DNA of 15,608 nt from Alphaproteobacteria bacterium (lineage in GTDB: Bacteria; Pseudomonadota; Alphaproteobacteria; UBA9219). Shown in pieces: positions 1-8,125 of this stretch. The stretch covers positions 1 to 15,608 of the forward strand of contig JAQUPC010000048.1 in the NCBI GenBank assembly GCA_028716765.1, read 5' to 3'. The notes beneath the pieces were generated by a model. That model had not been told where the DNA came from. It ran no database searches and saw only the letters and a program-made list of their open reading frames with translations. How positions within the stretch are numbered: the stretch's first letter is position 1; each line of letters starts with the position of its first letter. The position numbers and the translations under genes are program-made.

Positions 1-2
1 TT

Positions 3-3000
3 CTGGCGGCGGGTAGCGGCGTTCCCGTTTGGGCGCAAGCCGTCTCGCAGCCGCAGAATTCCGTCGTAACCTACACTAATCAAGCCGTGCCTCCGGCTTC
101 GCCTGACGGCGTGCTGCCGGAAGGGATCGAGTGGAACAAGCCGCTTAAGGGCGGGGATCTGGTTCTGCCCAAGGCCTCGAAGCAAAAGACCAAAGCGCGC
201 GAAACGCTGCAACCGCCAAGCCTTCCTGTAGGCGAGGTCAAGGCGCCACAGATCGGCAAGACGGGCCAGCCGCCCCTTATTGCGTCGGACAAAACCAGTT
301 CGGCCAGCGTCATGTTGATGCAGGGAATGAAGAGCGCCCTGCAACAGGTTGGCGAAAATATGAATATGCCAATCATTTCATCCTCGGCAGTCGAACCGGC
401 TCCGGAAGACAAGGCCGAGGGCGCCAAGGGCGTTGAATCGGCTACGGCTTCTCCGGGCGCTTTGCAGCCCCCCAAGCTGCCGGGTTCCCCTTCGGCAAAG
501 CCTTCTTCCGATGGCGTAGCCTACGAGTCGGGCCGGGGCCCGCAGGATCTGGCGGCGGGAAAACCGCTTGAGGACATTGCCACGAAGAAAGCGGCATTTG
601 ATCAGGCGTCGATCAAAGAGGAAACGCCATCGGCGCAAACCGAAGAGTCCGGTGCCGAAGCGCCTAAAGCCACGGAAATTCAGGAGCCGCCCGTTCCCCT
701 TGAGGACGCGGCAAGTCCGCCCGCGAAAGAGGAAAAAACCGAAATCAAGGACAAGCCCAAGGCTAAAGCAAAGTCCGGAAAGAAAGCCAAAAAGGAAACG
801 GCGAGCATTTTCGGGCCGGCCGTTTCCACGTCCGATGCTGAAAAAACCGGGGACGGCGGTGTGCCTGCGGCTGTCGAATCCTCTGGTTCCGCTAAAACGT
901 GCGAATCGAAAGTAACCAAGTGGATCCGGGAGTGCGGCGAGTCCGGATATCCCGCCGATTATGCCGGAAAGATCGTTGGCGAGACGCGTATCGAATGTCC
1001 AGGCGGCGATACTCAGGACGTGTGGTTAAGCAACACGTGCGAGCCGCCTGCCAAGACGTCGGTTACGGCCTCCGCCGAACCGCGCGCGACGGAGCTTCAG
1101 ACCGCTCCGAAATCCCTGTATGAGGGTGCCAGCAAGGCCGATATGCCGCCGGTTTCGCCATCGCCGCTTGTTCCTGTCGTTCCGGGTTCCGTGAAGGCCA
1201 TCACGTCGGCGGCCTCTCCGGTGCCGTCGCCATCGGAATCCGCGCCCGCACCTGCGATTGCTGTGGCTTCCGCGGCGGACAGCAACGGCCGTGTGGACGC
1301 CAACTGCGGCGCCGCCAATGGTTCGGCGGTTGAACTTAAGCCCTTTTTCGATCTGTGCGCATCCGGCCAGCCCACCCAGATTTCGGGCGAAGGCCCGTGG
1401 CGCTGGAGCTGCCAAGGCTCGAACGGAGGCATGACGGTAAGCTGCGCCGCGCCTAAAGCCGAAAGCAAGGCCGCCGAGAAAGCATCGGCCGGAAGTCAGA
1501 CCGCGAAAGTGACCGAACTTGAAGACGGCAAGTGCGGTTCCTCCGACGGCATGGGAACCGATACGGCTCCAACGGAAAATCTTTGCGCCAAAGGCATTGC
1601 AAGCCGCGTGAACGGCGGCGGCCCGTGGACATGGGCTTGTTCGGGCACCAATGGCGGCCGGGCGGCGGGGTGCAGCGCGTCCAAGAAAGTTGACGGAACC
1701 TGCGGCGCGTCCAACGGCGTGGGATTGGATGCCATGCCGGAACGCGATCTTTGCGCCACCGGTTATGCAAGCGCGGTTACGGGCGAAGGGCCGTGGAACT
1801 GGACTTGTTCGGGGCTCTACGGCGGCGGGGCCGCGACATGCTCCGCCATGCTTAAAGGCAACGCCGTGTGCGGAACCGCTTCGCTTACGGGACATCATGA
1901 AACGCCCAGGGAAGGGTTGTGCAAGGTCGGCGATCCTTCGGGCGTCGCAGGCGAAGGGCCGTGGTCGTGGACGTGCGTGGGAACGCAGGGCGGCGCATCG
2001 GTTTCCTGCAAGGCCCCCACGATGGTGGACGGCGTATGCGGCGCCGCCAACGGCAGCGCGTTCGACAAAGCGCCCGATGATGATTTGTGCACGCAAGGAC
2101 ACGCCGGACGCATTACAGGCTCCGGCCCCTGGAACTGGAATTGCTCCGGCCTTGAAGGCGGAAGCACCGTCGGCTGTACGGCTTTGCTCGCTGGCAAGGA
2201 AAAGGCGGCATCGTCCGGCCCCGTGGCTTGCGGATCGGCGTCGGAAATGGCGGCTTTCCAGACGCCTTCGCAAAATCTTTGCCTGACCGGGAAAGCCAGC
2301 GCCGTGAACGGAACCGGCCCGTGGAGCTGGAGCTGCTCGGACGACGGCGGGCATAATGTCGCCTGTACGACTCTTGTGGCGACGGAAGGGGCTTGCGGCA
2401 CGGCCTCGAACGTTCCCAGCACCGAGACGCCTTCGAAGGATCTTTGCGCGATGGGTGCGCCGGGCAAGGTGACGTCGGATAAAGGCAAGATGAATTGGTC
2501 ATGGGAATGTCAGGGCTCGATGGGCGCTGCGACCGTGTCCTGTTCGGCGCCTGTGCTGAAGACGGGCGCGGAGTCCGACGATGCAAAATGCGGCGCGGCG
2601 GCAGGGCGTGGCACGACCGAAGCGCCGAAAGGCGATTTGTGCGACGCGGGCAGAACGAGCGTTGTGCGCGGCAAAGGGCCGTGGACCTGGGTCTGCTCCT
2701 CGAAGTCGGGCCGCAAGGTCAATTGCGAAGCCCCGAAAGTCGTTGACGGCGCATGCGGTCCGGCAAACGGCTCGATACAATCTTCCATACCCGCTTCCGG
2801 CCTCTGTGCGGCCGGAGCGCCTACGGGCGTCGCCGGTGTGGGGCCGTGGCTCTGGAGCTGCGTTGGCGAGGGCGGCGGATCGAGCGTGAGTTGTTCGGCG
2901 GCTTCGCAGGCTCAGGCAAGAATCGACGGCGCATGCGGCGCGGCGGCGAACGCCGTGATGACCCGTGCGCCCGATACCAACTTGTGCGACAGCGGCGTGC

Positions 3001-4148
3001 CGAGCACGGTCTATGGCGAAGGGCCGTGGACATGGACGTGCTCCGGGTTCAACGGCGGCATCGCAAGCACCTGCGCGACATCCAAAATCATGCCGAAAGC
3101 GCCTCCGCCTCCGGGGCGGCTTGAAAATGGCAATTGCGGACCTGCGAACGGCGTCGCGGCCGTTATCAAGCCCAAGGAAGGCCTTTGCTCGTCCGGCACG
3201 GCGACCACCATAAGCGGCAACGGTCCGTGGAACTGGAATTGTCTCGGCGACAACGCCGGAATGACCGTCAGCTGCACGGCCCCGCTTATGCCGCCCGCGC
3301 CGATCGAAGGCGTTTGCGGCCCGTCGAACGGCGTCACGACGCTCACGAGGCCGGAAAGCGCGCTGTGTTCGGCCGGAATTGCCAGTGCCGTCAGCGGCAA
3401 AGGGCCGTGGACATGGAGTTGCTCCGGTACCAACGGAGGCGGCGCGGTCAGCTGCGTCGCGCCTCTGGCGGGCAAAGGATCCGTTTCCAAGCCTTTGCCT
3501 GCGACGGTCACGCCGGGCAGCGGGGATGAAGCCCCGGCTCCGTCTGCGTCTCCGGCCGGCCTCGTTACGCCGCGTCTGCCAACCGAGCCTTTGCCTCCAT
3601 ATGAATCCGGCACGCTGCCTCAACTTAAGCCGTCGAAGCCGCTCGAATCCTCATTGATGCAACAGTCCGGTTCGTCCGATGTGCCCTCCGCGCCCGCAGC
3701 GGCGCCTTTCCTGCCAACGGGAATGGAGCCGCTGATGCCGCCACCGGTGCGCGACATGATGAAGCCTTCGGCTTCCCTGAAGCCGCCGTCGATCAACGCG
3801 GAAGGCAAGCTATGGCCCGGGGCGAAGCTTGAACTTGATTCAGACGTTTCATCGGTAAGCTTCGACCGGGGGTCCGAAACGATCGACAAGGATATCGCCT
3901 CGACGCTCGACAAGCTTGCCGCCGTTCTCAAGAAACACGGCGGCGCGCGGATTACCCTGAACGCTTACGCCGGGGCGAACGGCGATATATCGCCGCGCGA
4001 GGCGCGCCGCCTGTCGCTTGCGCGGGCTCTTGCCGTGCGCGATTACCTGACCAGCAAGGGCGTCCCCAGCGCCCGCATCGACGTTCGTGCGCTTGGCGCC
4101 AACGTTCCCTCCGGCGACATGGACCGCGTAGACGTTAAGGTTAATTGA
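3..4148 (+). CDS. Giant secreted cysteine-repeat protein with OmpA-like C-terminus (5' partial)
   Basis: The reading frame is open from the left edge, so the true start lies outside the window. The first residues, LAAGSGVPVWAQA, look like the end of a Sec signal peptide with an AQA cleavage site, so the protein is exported. The mature part begins with about 280 residues rich in Pro, Ala, Lys and Glu. Next is a separate four-Cys module at about 894-1040, then twelve tandem repeats of about 50 residues with four cysteines each (about 1290-3474), a Pro-rich linker, and an OmpA-like domain at about 3811-4148. That domain keeps the ARRLSLARALAVRDYL helix and the RIDVRALG strand of the OmpA/MotB fold. 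The usual Asp/Asn residues that hold peptidoglycan are not clearly present, so cell-wall binding is uncertain. I do not recognise a named family for the whole protein. Expected location is the periplasm or outer membrane, with repeats probably held by disulfides (inference). A GTG at 87 is internal, not the start. Confidence 0.88.
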   Translation: MAAGSGVPVWAQAVSQPQNSVVTYTNQAVPPASPDGVLPEGIEWNKPLKGGDLVLPKASKQKTKARETLQPPSLPVGEVKAPQIGKTGQPPLIASDKTSSASVMLMQGMKSALQQVGENMNMPIISSSAVEPAPEDKAEGAKGVESATASPGALQPPKLPGSPSAKPSSDGVAYESGRGPQDLAAGKPLEDIATKKAAFDQASIKEETPSAQTEESGAEAPKATEIQEPPVPLEDAASPPAKEEKTEIKDKPKAKAKSGKKAKKETASIFGPAVSTSDAEKTGDGGVPAAVESSGSAKTCESKVTKWIRECGESGYPADYAGKIVGETRIECPGGDTQDVWLSNTCEPPAKTSVTASAEPRATELQTAPKSLYEGASKADMPPVSPSPLVPVVPGSVKAITSAASPVPSPSESAPAPAIAVASAADSNGRVDANCGAANGSAVELKPFFDLCASGQPTQISGEGPWRWSCQGSNGGMTVSCAAPKAESKAAEKASAGSQTAKVTELEDGKCGSSDGMGTDTAPTENLCAKGIASRVNGGGPWTWACSGTNGGRAAGCSASKKVDGTCGASNGVGLDAMPERDLCATGYASAVTGEGPWNWTCSGLYGGGAATCSAMLKGNAVCGTASLTGHHETPREGLCKVGDPSGVAGEGPWSWTCVGTQGGASVSCKAPTMVDGVCGAANGSAFDKAPDDDLCTQGHAGRITGSGPWNWNCSGLEGGSTVGCTALLAGKEKAASSGPVACGSASEMAAFQTPSQNLCLTGKASAVNGTGPWSWSCSDDGGHNVACTTLVATEGACGTASNVPSTETPSKDLCAMGAPGKVTSDKGKMNWSWECQGSMGAATVSCSAPVLKTGAESDDAKCGAAAGRGTTEAPKGDLCDAGRTSVVRGKGPWTWVCSSKSGRKVNCEAPKVVDGACGPANGSIQSSIPASGLCAAGAPTGVAGVGPWLWSCVGEGGGSSVSCSAASQAQARIDGACGAAANAVMTRAPDTNLCDSGVPSTVYGEGPWTWTCSGFNGGIASTCATSKIMPKAPPPPGRLENGNCGPANGVAAVIKPKEGLCSSGTATTISGNGPWNWNCLGDNAGMTVSCTAPLMPPAPIEGVCGPSNGVTTLTRPESALCSAGIASAVSGKGPWTWSCSGTNGGGAVSCVAPLAGKGSVSKPLPATVTPGSGDEAPAPSASPAGLVTPRLPTEPLPPYESGTLPQLKPSKPLESSLMQQSGSSDVPSAPAAAPFLPTGMEPLMPPPVRDMMKPSASLKPPSINAEGKLWPGAKLELDSDVSSVSFDRGSETIDKDIASTLDKLAAVLKKHGGARITLNAYAGANGDISPREARRLSLARALAVRDYLTSKGVPSARIDVRALGANVPSGDMDRVDVKVN
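1290..3474 (+). repeat. Twelve tandem four-cysteine protein repeats (CG...LC...GPWxWxC...C)
   Basis: Each unit reads roughly CGxxNG, six variable residues, P, three residues, LCxxG, xSxVxGxGPWxWxC, then xGxxGGxxxxCxA. The first cysteine codons of the twelve units lie at 1305, 1533, 1701, 1869, 2037, 2229, 2394, 2589, 2754, 2934, 3135 and 3315. Units 2 to 4 are each exactly 168 bases long; the others vary with linker length. Unit 7 is the outlier: it replaces GPW with an insertion ending NWSWEC. At DNA level the GPW segment is partly conserved: the 15-mer GGCGAAGGGCCGTGG occurs in units 3, 4 and 10. Confidence 0.93.
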
Positions 4149-4151
4149 GGT

Positions 4152-4186
4152 CTTTCGTTAGCGAGCCCGAGGCAAGCTTGCGAAAG
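4152..4186 (+). terminator. Imperfect hairpin after the giant secreted-protein gene
   Basis: CTTTCG at the left pairs with CGAAAG at the right, and AGC and GC pairs continue the stem with mismatches around a short loop. It starts 4 bases after the stop codon at 4146-4148. No strong T-tract follows (only CCTTATT), so it is a weak terminator candidate. A second mini-hairpin, CGGC-GAAA-GCCG, is at 4195-4206. Confidence 0.35.
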
Positions 4187-4190
4187 CCTT

Positions 4191-4214
4191 ATTCCGGCGA
4201 AAGCCGTGATCCGG
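4191..4214. repeat. Degenerate copy of the intergenic palindromic repeat
   Basis: ATTCCGGCGAAAGCCG at 4191 resembles ATTCCCGCGAAAGCGG, the consensus-like arm of the full element at 13983-14100. By eye about 19 of 24 positions agree, including the ATCC that follows. It may be a decayed copy, or only a chance hairpin. Confidence 0.35.
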
Positions 4215-4263
4215 TTAATTCGTCAAAAACATTCCCGATATGACAGCGCCCGTCCGTTTTAAA

Positions 4264-4293
4264 TTGCGGCGTTGAGGCGCCTGTTGATATAAA
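4264..4293 (+). promoter_or_regulatory. Candidate sigma-70 promoter for the receiver-PEP enzyme gene
   Basis: TTGCGG at 4264-4269 and TATAAA at 4288-4293 are separated by 18 bases and lie about 57 bases before the ATG at 4350. The rest of the 201-base gap holds only the hairpins noted above. The -35 match is partial, so this is tentative. Confidence 0.35.
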
Positions 4294-4349
4294 AGCCTCG
4301 TTTCTTAGCCATTTGCTGTTTTATTCATTCGTCTTCGCAAGGATCATTT

Positions 4350-6554
4350 ATGCCCGGCAATAAAATTATCTGGATTATCGATGACAACGACACCCTGAGG
4401 ATCGCCGGAGAAATCGAGGTTCTGAAGAAAGCAGGCGCAGGCTATGATGTCGTTCATCACCAATCCATAGCCGTTGCCGTTGAAGCACTGCGGCAAGACG
4501 CCACGCTAAAAATCCCAAAGATCATATTTTTCGACGCGCTTCAAGGAGAAGAGGGCAAGGAAAACGGAAAGGCCGGTTACAGAAATTTTTTGTATATGAT
4601 ACAGAAACTGAAAGAATCCGGCATCAGCGGGCTGCCGGAATATGTCGTTTTTCTTTCCGCCGACGAGAGATATGCGGATACATGCAAGGAACTTGCCGAA
4701 GAGCTGGACGTAATGCCTTCCGGCAATATCGTTGCCATATATAGAGACGCCATAGAGCAAGTGGATTATTTGCTGCGGAAGCGGCCAGAGTTGAGGCTGC
4801 GCGCGGATTATTCGGATTGGAGTTTAAACGCCTTTTTTAACCGGATGTTCGGAACGGACTTGCCGGCCGATGAAGACGCGTTCGATCGCTACCGGGTCCA
4901 ACACGGGATTTTGGACGCAGGACAAGCCATACAATATTGGCAGGACGGGAAAATCAGCGCGGACCAAACGCTTGATCTCATAAACAAGGATAATGACTGT
5001 GGCGACGGCACCTATGTGGAATACAGCGCCAATTATAAACATGTTTTCTTTACCAATTTCAAAAGCCTTCAGGAAGCAAAGGAAATTGTTTTTGACAAAG
5101 CCTCGGGCGAAGACTGCCACGGTTATGCGGCGTTTACGTTTGAACAGGTTCAGGAGCTTAAACGGCAGGGCAAGGCCCCCGTACTTATTCTCGAGCGCTT
5201 TGATTTCAAATTGTACGAACATATTTCCGGCCTCGGCGGGCTTGTCATCGTCAAAGCCGGAAACACGGGTCATATTTTCCTGTTAGCCAAAGGCTCCAAA
5301 GTTCCAGCGCTTATCGGCGCGGTCGATGATATTGTCCTTGATCAAGGGGTGATGGGTGAAAAGGCTGGAATGCTTTCCGAGGAAGGCGTCATTATTTCGT
5401 ATGGCGATCCCGTTACGATGGGGTGTTACAAAGCTAATCTTTATAAAGAGCATTTATATCTGAGGTCCGATCAGAATCGTGACTATGTTGGCGATATTCC
5501 TGGAATCTATTGTGAGGCGATGACGGAGCGTGGCCTGCCGGTTATGAAGTTCAAGGCCAACATCGATAGCCTTTCTCAACTGGATGAAGCCGCGGGATTT
5601 AGGGACGGCATCGGGCTGGTCCGAGCCGAACATCTGGCTTTTGCCGATCCGAAACAATTACGGGCTCTGCGCCGAATCTTTACAGGGTCAGGACATGATA
5701 AAAAAGCGTTAAATGTTTTCGCCGAACGGCAACGGACGCAAGCGGCGGCAATTTTTGAAAGAGCCGACTGGTATAATAATCATAAAAAACCCGAAAACAG
5801 TTATCCTGTCCGGATTCGCTTGCTTGACGCTCCGCCCGAAGAGTTTTTGACGGCGCAAGAGGTTGAACAACTGAGCGCTTCGATCGAGCCCGAAGATCAG
5901 CGCGGCGTCCAGATGGGGTTGAAAAAGCCGGAACTATACCGGGCGCAACTTGAAGCCGTTTTCCGCGCTTATGGCGATTATCTTACCACGGTCAAAGAGC
6001 GTGAAAACCCGGCCATCGTAAAGCTTGAGATCATGATCCCGATGGTCAAGACGCTCGATGAAATTCTGGCGGTTGATGAGATGGCGGCGGGGACGGCCGA
6101 AAAGTTTAGCATACCGCAAGATCGTTATCGCTTTGGCATAACGCTTGAGACTATGGAAGCGGCTAAAAGCGTTGCTTTACTCGCACCACATATCGATTTT
6201 ATAAGCTACGGAACCAACGATCTGACAAGCGCGGCATTGAATCTTTCCAGGTCGGATCATATGGATAGAGAGCGCTATTGCCGTTTGGGCCTCGGCGACC
6301 CTTTTGTGAGACTGCATCCTGGTTTGATCAATCTTATCATTTATACGGCTCAGAAAGCGAGAGCGGCCAACCCGTCGATTGAAATCGAACTTTGCGGAGC
6401 TCATGCCGAGGATTTGGCGTCGCTAAAGGCGCTGTTCTCGGTTGGATTGGATGGCGTTTCCGTGCCGCCTTCGGACCGGAACCGTTATGCCCTCAGGGCT
6501 GATTATGAACTTTTTGCGTGGCGGCAGTATAAAAAAGAATGTTCGCCCGCCTGA
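4350..6554 (+). CDS. Receiver-like domain fused to PPDK/enzyme I phosphohistidine and PEP-binding domains
   Basis: 734 residues; AAGGA at 4339-4343 sits 6 bases before the ATG. Residues 1-145 look like a response-regulator receiver: acidic pair D11-D12, a candidate phospho-Asp D62 after a hydrophobic strand (KIIFFD), and S103 in VVFLSAD; no clear switch lysine. Residues 188-212 resemble the AVEM-EGKIS helix of PPDK. Residues 220-355 are the swivelling phosphohistidine domain, with H308 in GNTGHIFLLAKG where PPDK has TSHAAVVARG. Residues 385-734 are the PEP/pyruvate TIM barrel, with R425 (GLVRAEH), R490 (RLLD), R518, E600, N623-D624 (GTNDLT), R634 and C682 (LCGAH) matching the family's catalytic set. 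There is no ATP-grasp domain as in PPDK and no recognisable HPr-binding helical domain as in enzyme I. It probably transfers phosphate from PEP to H308; the acceptor is unknown. The gene looks less GC-rich than the one before it. Confidence 0.85.
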   Translation: MPGNKIIWIIDDNDTLRIAGEIEVLKKAGAGYDVVHHQSIAVAVEALRQDATLKIPKIIFFDALQGEEGKENGKAGYRNFLYMIQKLKESGISGLPEYVVFLSADERYADTCKELAEELDVMPSGNIVAIYRDAIEQVDYLLRKRPELRLRADYSDWSLNAFFNRMFGTDLPADEDAFDRYRVQHGILDAGQAIQYWQDGKISADQTLDLINKDNDCGDGTYVEYSANYKHVFFTNFKSLQEAKEIVFDKASGEDCHGYAAFTFEQVQELKRQGKAPVLILERFDFKLYEHISGLGGLVIVKAGNTGHIFLLAKGSKVPALIGAVDDIVLDQGVMGEKAGMLSEEGVIISYGDPVTMGCYKANLYKEHLYLRSDQNRDYVGDIPGIYCEAMTERGLPVMKFKANIDSLSQLDEAAGFRDGIGLVRAEHLAFADPKQLRALRRIFTGSGHDKKALNVFAERQRTQAAAIFERADWYNNHKKPENSYPVRIRLLDAPPEEFLTAQEVEQLSASIEPEDQRGVQMGLKKPELYRAQLEAVFRAYGDYLTTVKERENPAIVKLEIMIPMVKTLDEILAVDEMAAGTAEKFSIPQDRYRFGITLETMEAAKSVALLAPHIDFISYGTNDLTSAALNLSRSDHMDRERYCRLGLGDPFVRLHPGLINLIIYTAQKARAANPSIEIELCGAHAEDLASLKALFSVGLDGVSVPPSDRNRYALRADYELFAWRQYKKECSPA

Positions 6555-6577
6555 AAAATATTACCTTAAATAAAACC

Positions 6578-7894
6578 TTACCTCACATAAATATGCACTT
6601 CCGGCGTAGTGGCGGATTGCATCTGGGAATTGGCCAAAGTGATGCGCGAGGGCGTAAGCCCAAGCTGAATAAGCGAGCGCTTCACTTCCTCGGCGTTCCT
6701 GGTCGCGGCTTCTTGTTGAGTTGCCAGTTCGCCGGGGGTGCCGCTGGAGGGCGATACGGCAATCACGGAGAACTCGGCGTTCGGCTCGCGCTCCAAAGCC
6801 GTGCTTACGGCCCGCGAAAGCTGCTGGGCGTATTCGACGGTCGGCTGGTTGAAACGAATGAGAACGAGAAGGCGTCCCGCGGAAGGAGCCCCAGTCGACG
6901 AAGATTGCTGCGGCGAGGGTTGATCCGTCTCCTGCATGTATTCGCGGGGCGACATCGGCGACGGCCCCTTTCCTTGCGTCACCGGCATTTGCGGCGCGGC
7001 GGTAGGCGCAGGCGCATACATCGGCGCCGGTGCGGGAGGCAGCGACAACATGGTCGGCGAATTGACGATCACCGGGCGATTGGCAAGGCTGTTGCCCAGG
7101 AGTTCGCCGCGCGTAATGGCGAAAGCCAGCGCCTGCAGGTTCGAGCGTTCGGTGGTGAGATAGGCCGTCTGGCGTTGAATGTCGCCCGTCACCTGATTGC
7201 TCAGGTAGTCAAGCTGCACGATCTGGCGGCTGACCTCGTCACGCAACAGCTTCAACTGGTCGTGGTCTTCGTCGACGGCGCCCGAAAGCTGGAATCCGGC
7301 CTGAACCGATTCAAGCAGGTAAGAGGCCAGCGAGGCATCGGCAGAAACCCCTGTCTGCAAAGAATTAAGGCGGTCGAGCGAGTGGGTCACTTCGTTCAGG
7401 CTGGATTCGGCTTCGTCCCATTGACGCAGCAAAATCGGGTTGCCGCGCGTCGTGCCGTTTTGGAGCCGGGCGGTAATGGCGGCCACGGTGCTGTGGTATT
7501 GCACGGCCCCGGCAGCGCCGTTTGCGCGCAGAATGGAGAACTCGTTGGCGTTCATGTTTACGGATGAGCGCAGACGCAAAACCTCGTCACGAAGTTCAAG
7601 CGCCCGGTTGCCGACGACCGTGCCGCTGGACGGGCCGAAGTTCGCCAGAGGATCGTTCGCGGGGCCGCCTTCGAAGGAACTGGACAGAGGGGCTCCCGTA
7701 TCGAGAACCTGCGACATCTCCTCGCTTTGTTCCTTGGGCAGGTTGAGGCTGGAGTCCTTATCGCTGGCCGTGTTGGCGGCCATGCCCGACTTGTTGAAGT
7801 TGCTGACGGAGGATGGCTTTCTTGCGGCACATGCGGGTGCGCTTGCCAGAAGAACGACGGCCATAATTAGGGCCAATACACTTTTGCGCGTCAT
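6578..7894 (-). CDS. Exported protein with helical body, Pro-rich linker and divergent OmpA-like C-terminus
   Basis: Chosen start ATG at 7894: AAGGGA lies 7 bases upstream, whereas the longer in-frame starts at 7915 and 7948 have no ribosome site. The 438-residue product opens with MTRKSVLALIMAVVLLASAPACA, a signal peptide cut most likely after ACA; Cys22 is not in a good lipobox. A long helix-rich region with heptad-like stretches follows, then a linker of PAPAPMYAPAPTAAP type, and a final domain of about 100 residues. That domain ends with RNAEEVKRSLIQLGLTPSRI, which fits the last helix and strand of an OmpA-family fold with most peptidoglycan contacts lost. Probable role is in the cell envelope; no specific function can be named. 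It is convergent with the PEP enzyme gene, 23 bases apart, and divergent from rluC. Confidence 0.82.
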   Translation of the reverse strand: MTRKSVLALIMAVVLLASAPACAARKPSSVSNFNKSGMAANTASDKDSSLNLPKEQSEEMSQVLDTGAPLSSSFEGGPANDPLANFGPSSGTVVGNRALELRDEVLRLRSSVNMNANEFSILRANGAAGAVQYHSTVAAITARLQNGTTRGNPILLRQWDEAESSLNEVTHSLDRLNSLQTGVSADASLASYLLESVQAGFQLSGAVDEDHDQLKLLRDEVSRQIVQLDYLSNQVTGDIQRQTAYLTTERSNLQALAFAITRGELLGNSLANRPVIVNSPTMLSLPPAPAPMYAPAPTAAPQMPVTQGKGPSPMSPREYMQETDQPSPQQSSSTGAPSAGRLLVLIRFNQPTVEYAQQLSRAVSTALEREPNAEFSVIAVSPSSGTPGELATQQEAATRNAEEVKRSLIQLGLTPSRITLANSQMQSATTPEVHIYVR

Positions 7895-7971
7895 TGCAAA
7901 TTCCCTTGTTTGCATCACGTTAAACCCGTCGAAGAGCCGGGTGCTCAACTGCCAGTTTTAAACGGATCATG

Positions 7972-7998
7972 TTTATAGGCAACCAGCAAAAAAGCCAA
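7972..7998 (-). promoter_or_regulatory. Candidate promoter for the divergent OmpA-like gene
   Basis: Read on the minus strand: TTGGCT, 15 bases, TATAAA, placed about 80 bases before the ATG at 7894. The spacer is short, so confidence is low. Confidence 0.3.
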
Positions 7999-8023
7999 GC
8001 TTTCCGATAACGAGTCGCCCGAA

Positions 8024-8060
8024 GGATAGTTGGTTAACCCATTGGCAACAAGAACTATCC
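8024..8060 (+). promoter_or_regulatory. Stem-loop in the rluC upstream region
   Basis: GGATAGTT at 8024-8031 and AACTATCC at 8053-8060 are perfect 8-bp inverted arms, and an inner GTT/AAC can extend the stem past a small internal loop. It lies 65 bases before the rluC ATG. It could be an operator or a structured leader; no known motif is recognised. Confidence 0.4.
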
Positions 8061-8125
8061 ATAGCGTTTTTGTGCCCTTTGGGCCACAGTTCATGAAAGA
8101 AGCTTTTTCGGCTACAGAGGGGGAC

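Noticed and set aside
87..89. GTG as start of the giant secreted protein
   Set aside because: The frame is open to the left edge and encodes the end of a signal peptide before this codon.
1026..2354. Long minus-strand frame of 442 codons opposite the cysteine repeats
   Set aside because: Arg/Ala/Gly-rich shadow of a GC-rich repeated gene, no ribosome site; the plus-strand frame has signal peptide, repeats and an OmpA domain.
1290..3474. CRISPR-like periodicity
   Set aside because: The period comes from a protein repeat in one frame with 165-228 base units, far from CRISPR repeat and spacer lengths.
2499..3623. Minus-strand frame of 374 codons opposite the later repeats
   Set aside because: Same reason: open only because of codon bias and repetition of the real gene.
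6539..7567. Plus-strand frame of 342 codons opposite the OmpA-like gene
   Set aside because: Arg/His/Gly-rich composition typical of an antisense shadow; the minus-strand gene has a signal peptide and a good ribosome site.
8030..8032. TTG as start of rluC
   Set aside because: Rare start, inside a stem-loop, and adds 32 residues not typical for the family; ATG 8126 has a better ribosome site.
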